From: Ilex aquifolium
Lineage: Eukaryota; Streptophyta; Magnoliopsida; Aquifoliales; Aquifoliaceae
Assembly (NCBI GenBank): GCA_951799425.1
Contig: OX637393.1
Span: 5,317,001-5,381,000, forward strand
DNA length: 64,000 nt
Direction of reading: 5' to 3'
Under the pieces are notes generated by a model, which worked only from the letters and a program-made list of their open reading frames with translations, was not told the origin of the DNA and did no database searches. Below are positions 61,148-64,000 of this stretch, one piece after another. Made by a program: the position numbers and the translations under genes. The stretch's first letter is position 1. Each line of letters opens with the position of its first letter.

Positions 61148-62202
61148 AAACAGGGAGTAGTCAGGCTGATGACTATAAATCAAGCGCTATTTGGGAGGCA
61201 ACCCAAAAATCTAGTTTTTAATTTTTATTTTTATGTTAATTTAGTCATTAGATGATTAGTACAAGTAATTAGTGTGTTACTTGCTTGTAGGTAGCGAGGA
61301 TCGAAAAGAAACATCAAAGAAAAGAAACGAGTGAAAAATAAATGGAGTTTGACAAGTAAAAAGAAGATGAAAACAGAAAGTCAGCGCCTAGGCGCCCAAA
61401 ACCAGTGCCCCAGCGCTGAAATTCTGTACCCATTCCAGTGATCCAGCTCTTAGGCGCCTAGGCAGCGCCCCTGCGCGTCCCAGCCAGCCTCCAACATAGC
61501 CCAGCCAGCGCCTCTGCGCCCAGTCCCTGCCTAGGCAGAGCTCCTGCGCGCCTTTCCAGCGCCCAGGCGCGCCCAAGCTGTCCGAACAGCTTCCAAAACT
61601 GCTTTCAGATCAGATTTTCAGCATTCTACACATCAAAAAACTGCTCCAAAACCAGAATTTCAGCATCCAAACTCAGATTTCTAGCTTCCAAAACTGCTTT
61701 CAACTCAGATTTTCAGCATCCAAACTCAGATTTTTAGCATCAAAACTTAGATTTTCAGCATCCAAACATCAAAAACAGCTTCCCAAATAAACTCCTACCA
61801 CTACCCCAAAAATTTCAAACCTTTAAAAATACATACACACCAACTCTTTTTCATCCAAAATTTCACTCCATCATCTTGAATATCTCAAACTCCTTTCCAC
61901 CAACATTCTCACATCTCCAGTGGCATCAATGAGCATCAACTAGCATCAAGGGTTAGTCCATTCTCCATGGGTAAAGAACAAACTTGGCAATTTAAGGTAC
62001 AATTCTCGTTTATTCTCCATGGGTAGGGTTTAAGTCTATTTCAATGCTTGTGAGAGATTGTTGGGCGTCTTCTTTGGTGGTGCTCATAATATTTAGGATG
62101 GCTTATCATTGACGAATTGAGCATTGCACACAAGGTGTTTGTTAAAATACCCAAGAGGGAACAAAGATTAGTTAGCTACTTTGTGACCTAATTTTAGTTG
62201 TT
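61148..62202. other. Athila spacer with GCGCC-rich patch
   Basis: Non-coding region between pol and the third ORF. 61380-61575 is packed with 'gcgcc' and 'aggcgcc' motifs; 61600-61790 has several copies of 'cagattttcagcatc'-like units. No coding sequence recognised. Confidence 0.6.
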
Positions 62203-62229
62203 GTGAGGGTTTATCATTGCATATTCAAC

Positions 62230-63087
62230 ATGTCTTCAAAACGCCAAAGAGGGGAAAGCTCTAAATCTTCCAAGTCATACGACAAAAAGAGATTTGTTAG
62301 CGAAGCGGCATCAGAGAGATTTCATACGTGGTTGGTGAAAAAGGTATTGATTCCCGAACGCGGTCTTCGCCCAGATGAGACGCATGATGGGTGTGTACAT
62401 GACATGATTATGGAGCGTTGTTGGTTCGATTTCACAGAACAACCGGAGGCCGCCGTAATCCCCATTGTCAAAGAATTTTATGCCAATGCCAAGGAGGCTG
62501 ACAACCATGTGGTTCAAGTCTGGGGTAAAGCAGTGTCGTTTGACAAGGAAAGCATCAATGCGTATTACAATATCGAAAATATATCCGATGATGATGAGTA
62601 TACAAAATATAGAACTGAAGAACTTGACTTGGATGAGGTGATCAAGTGTCTAGGTAAGCCGGGTGCTAAGTGGACATTAAAGGGGTCAGAAAAGGTTCAC
62701 TTTTCACATAGCGAGCTGAGTCGGTTTGGGAAGGCATGGTACTACTTTCTATGTGCTAAACTGATGCCTTCCACACACTTTACAAAATTACTCCGTGAAA
62801 GGGCGGTATTGCTCTATTGCATAGTTACAGGAAAAACCATTAATGTGGGACAAGTTATTGTAGATTCAATCACAAAGGCTATTAAGAGCGGTTCAAATAC
62901 CGGGTTGCCTCACCCATCATTAATTTGCGGACTATGTAAGAAAGCAAAAGTCAAATGGAGTGCTGATGAAGTAGTTCAACAACCGCAGGTGCCAATTGAT
63001 CATCAAATCATTAGTCGCTTTAAAGTGTGGAAGGGTGGTTTCTCTGAGCATAGGGGTGCCGGGTTTGTTAGGGTTAATATGCCTTAA
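62230..63087 (+). pseudogene. Third ORF of the Athila-like element
   Basis: Protein of about 285 aa if started at MSSKRQRGESSKSSKSYDKK (an upstream ATG in frame at 62203 also exists). It belongs to the plant retrotransposon family often labelled 'putative plant transposon protein', located where Athila elements carry their env-like ORF. Landmarks: FHTWLVKKVLIPERGL, VVQVWGKAVSFDKESINAYY and AWYYFLCAKLMPSTHFTKLL. I see no convincing signal peptide or membrane segment, so an envelope role is not supported here. It ends at a TAA; family-like Pro/Ala-rich sequence continues in frame for about 20 codons, so it may be truncated. Confidence 0.75.
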
Positions 63088-64000
63088 GAGTCTGGGGACC
63101 CATCGGAGCCTCCTCAGCCTGCTGCTGCTTCATCCAGTCACCTATGGAGAGTCTAATTGATGAGATGCGTGGATTGCGGTGAGAAACACAGGAGTTACAC
63201 AGAGAGACACAAGAGTTACATAGGGAATCTTGACGCGAGTCTAGACGCAATGACCAACTTGCATATCGTTTGGACTCATTCATGGAGTACTCAACGAACT
63301 TCAATTCCTCACTAGTCCAGATGTTTACCAACTGTGGTTTCAACTCGGGCACATCTCCAGTACAGTTTCCTAGTCCACCTATGTTTCCCGAATACACTCT
63401 CGACTCAGCGGACGATGAGGACACTGACGATGATGTGAACTAGCGAAGTCTCAGGGAAGTCATCTGTCTTAATTTTTTATACTTTATACATTGAAGACAA
63501 TGCTTAGTTTAAGTTTGGGGGTGTTTTCTTGTTTGCATTTGCATTATTAAGTTTGCATTTAGATAGCATACTTTTGCATGTTTTAGTACAATTTGGGCAA
63601 TGGGTTGAGTGAATTTGAGTATGGCCAATGATGAAATGGATAAATTGTTAATTCAAGGGAAATTGATGAACATGTTGAGTTTGCAGTTTAACATACTAGT
63701 TGGTTTTACACTGGTTATGATTTTTTTTCATGCATGAGCACATATCTATCTGTTTGGTTAGTTATCATTTAGAGAATTTATTTGGCTAAGTGCTTGTGGG
63801 AGATATCAGTGAAACTCTAGAAAATTAATTTAAGCATCATTCAAAGCAAGTTTAGGCATTCATATAAGTTTGGGGGAAATATTGGTTATGATGGGATAGT
63901 ATAAAAAAAAAAAAACAGGAGTTTTTGAAAAATTATTTTGATTTGATCCTTCATGAGTTAGAAAGAGAAAAAAGAATAGGAAGACAAAAAAAAAAAAAAA
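63088..64000. other. 3' non-coding region of the Athila-like element
   Basis: Contains 'agtttaagtttgggggtg' (about 63508) and 'ataagtttgggggaaat' (about 63866), purine-tract-like sequences typical of Athila 3' regions, and ends in A-rich sequence. The 3' LTR is not reached. Confidence 0.6.

Larger units (their letters stand above)
54369..64000 (+). mobile_element. Athila-like Ty3/Gypsy LTR retrotransposon, 3' end outside window
   Basis: Order: 5' LTR, tRNA-Asp-type primer site, gag, protease, reverse transcriptase, RNase H, integrase, GC-patchy spacer, third ORF, and a 3' non-coding region with 'aagtttgggggtg'. It lies inside the region of the Tat-like antisense ORF, so it is the younger insertion. 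Frameshifts and stops in gag-pol make it non-autonomous. No 3' LTR start (TGATGAGTGGG) appears before the window ends. Confidence 0.88.

Noticed and set aside
61388..61576. Minus-strand Gly/Arg/Trp-rich frame
   Set aside because: By-product of the GCGCC-rich repeat in the Athila spacer.

Overview
This is a plant nuclear window, from a eudicot by its gene content. The sequence supports that through many short introns with GT..AG borders, AT-rich spacers, a plant-type bromodomain GTE gene, a five-exon eIF4E gene, a plant 2-oxoglutarate/Fe(II) dioxygenase (2OGD) family, and several plant transposon classes (Helitrons, an L1-type LINE, SINEs, Tat-like and Athila-like Ty3/Gypsy elements). The species cannot be named from the sequence.

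Layout. (1) 1-10.3 kb is ordinary gene space: an apparently complete GTE12-like bromodomain gene (+, 99-4421) converges on a complete eIF4E gene (-, 10225-5382, 222 aa). (2) 10.3-14.5 kb is gene-free: a 1.3-kb inverted-repeat foldback element and a second inverted-repeat element full of TA/GA microsatellites. (3) 14.5-34.8 kb holds one SRG1-like 2OGD gene on the minus strand. Exons 1-2 lie at 34.7-33.8 kb and exons 3-4 at 18.0-15.4 kb. Its intron 2 has grown to about 15.8 kb, nearly all of it Helitrons or Helitron-like DNA carrying captured fragments of an acetyl-CoA synthetase gene, a LEUNIG-like gene and an unidentified plant gene. Exon 2 carries a frameshift and stops, so the gene is read as a pseudogene. 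(4) 34.8-44.7 kb is a decayed LINE, a SINE, half of a foldback element and another Helitron. (5) 44.7-48.1 kb is a second, diverged copy of the 2OGD 3' end (exon 4, part of intron 3, 3' flank), so the 2OGD locus was tandemly duplicated. (6) 48.9-64 kb is nested LTR retrotransposons: a decayed Tat-like element with an antisense intron-containing ORF, invaded by an Athila-like element that runs off the window end.

The two intact genes are housekeeping or regulatory genes (chromatin reading, translation initiation). The rest shows a tandem 2OGD locus broken up by transposons. I see no CRISPR, no credible functional tRNA or rRNA gene, and no autonomous Helitron (RepHel) ORF. The most notable structures are the Helitron nest inside the 2OGD intron, the captured gene pieces within it, and the order of insertions that can be read from it.
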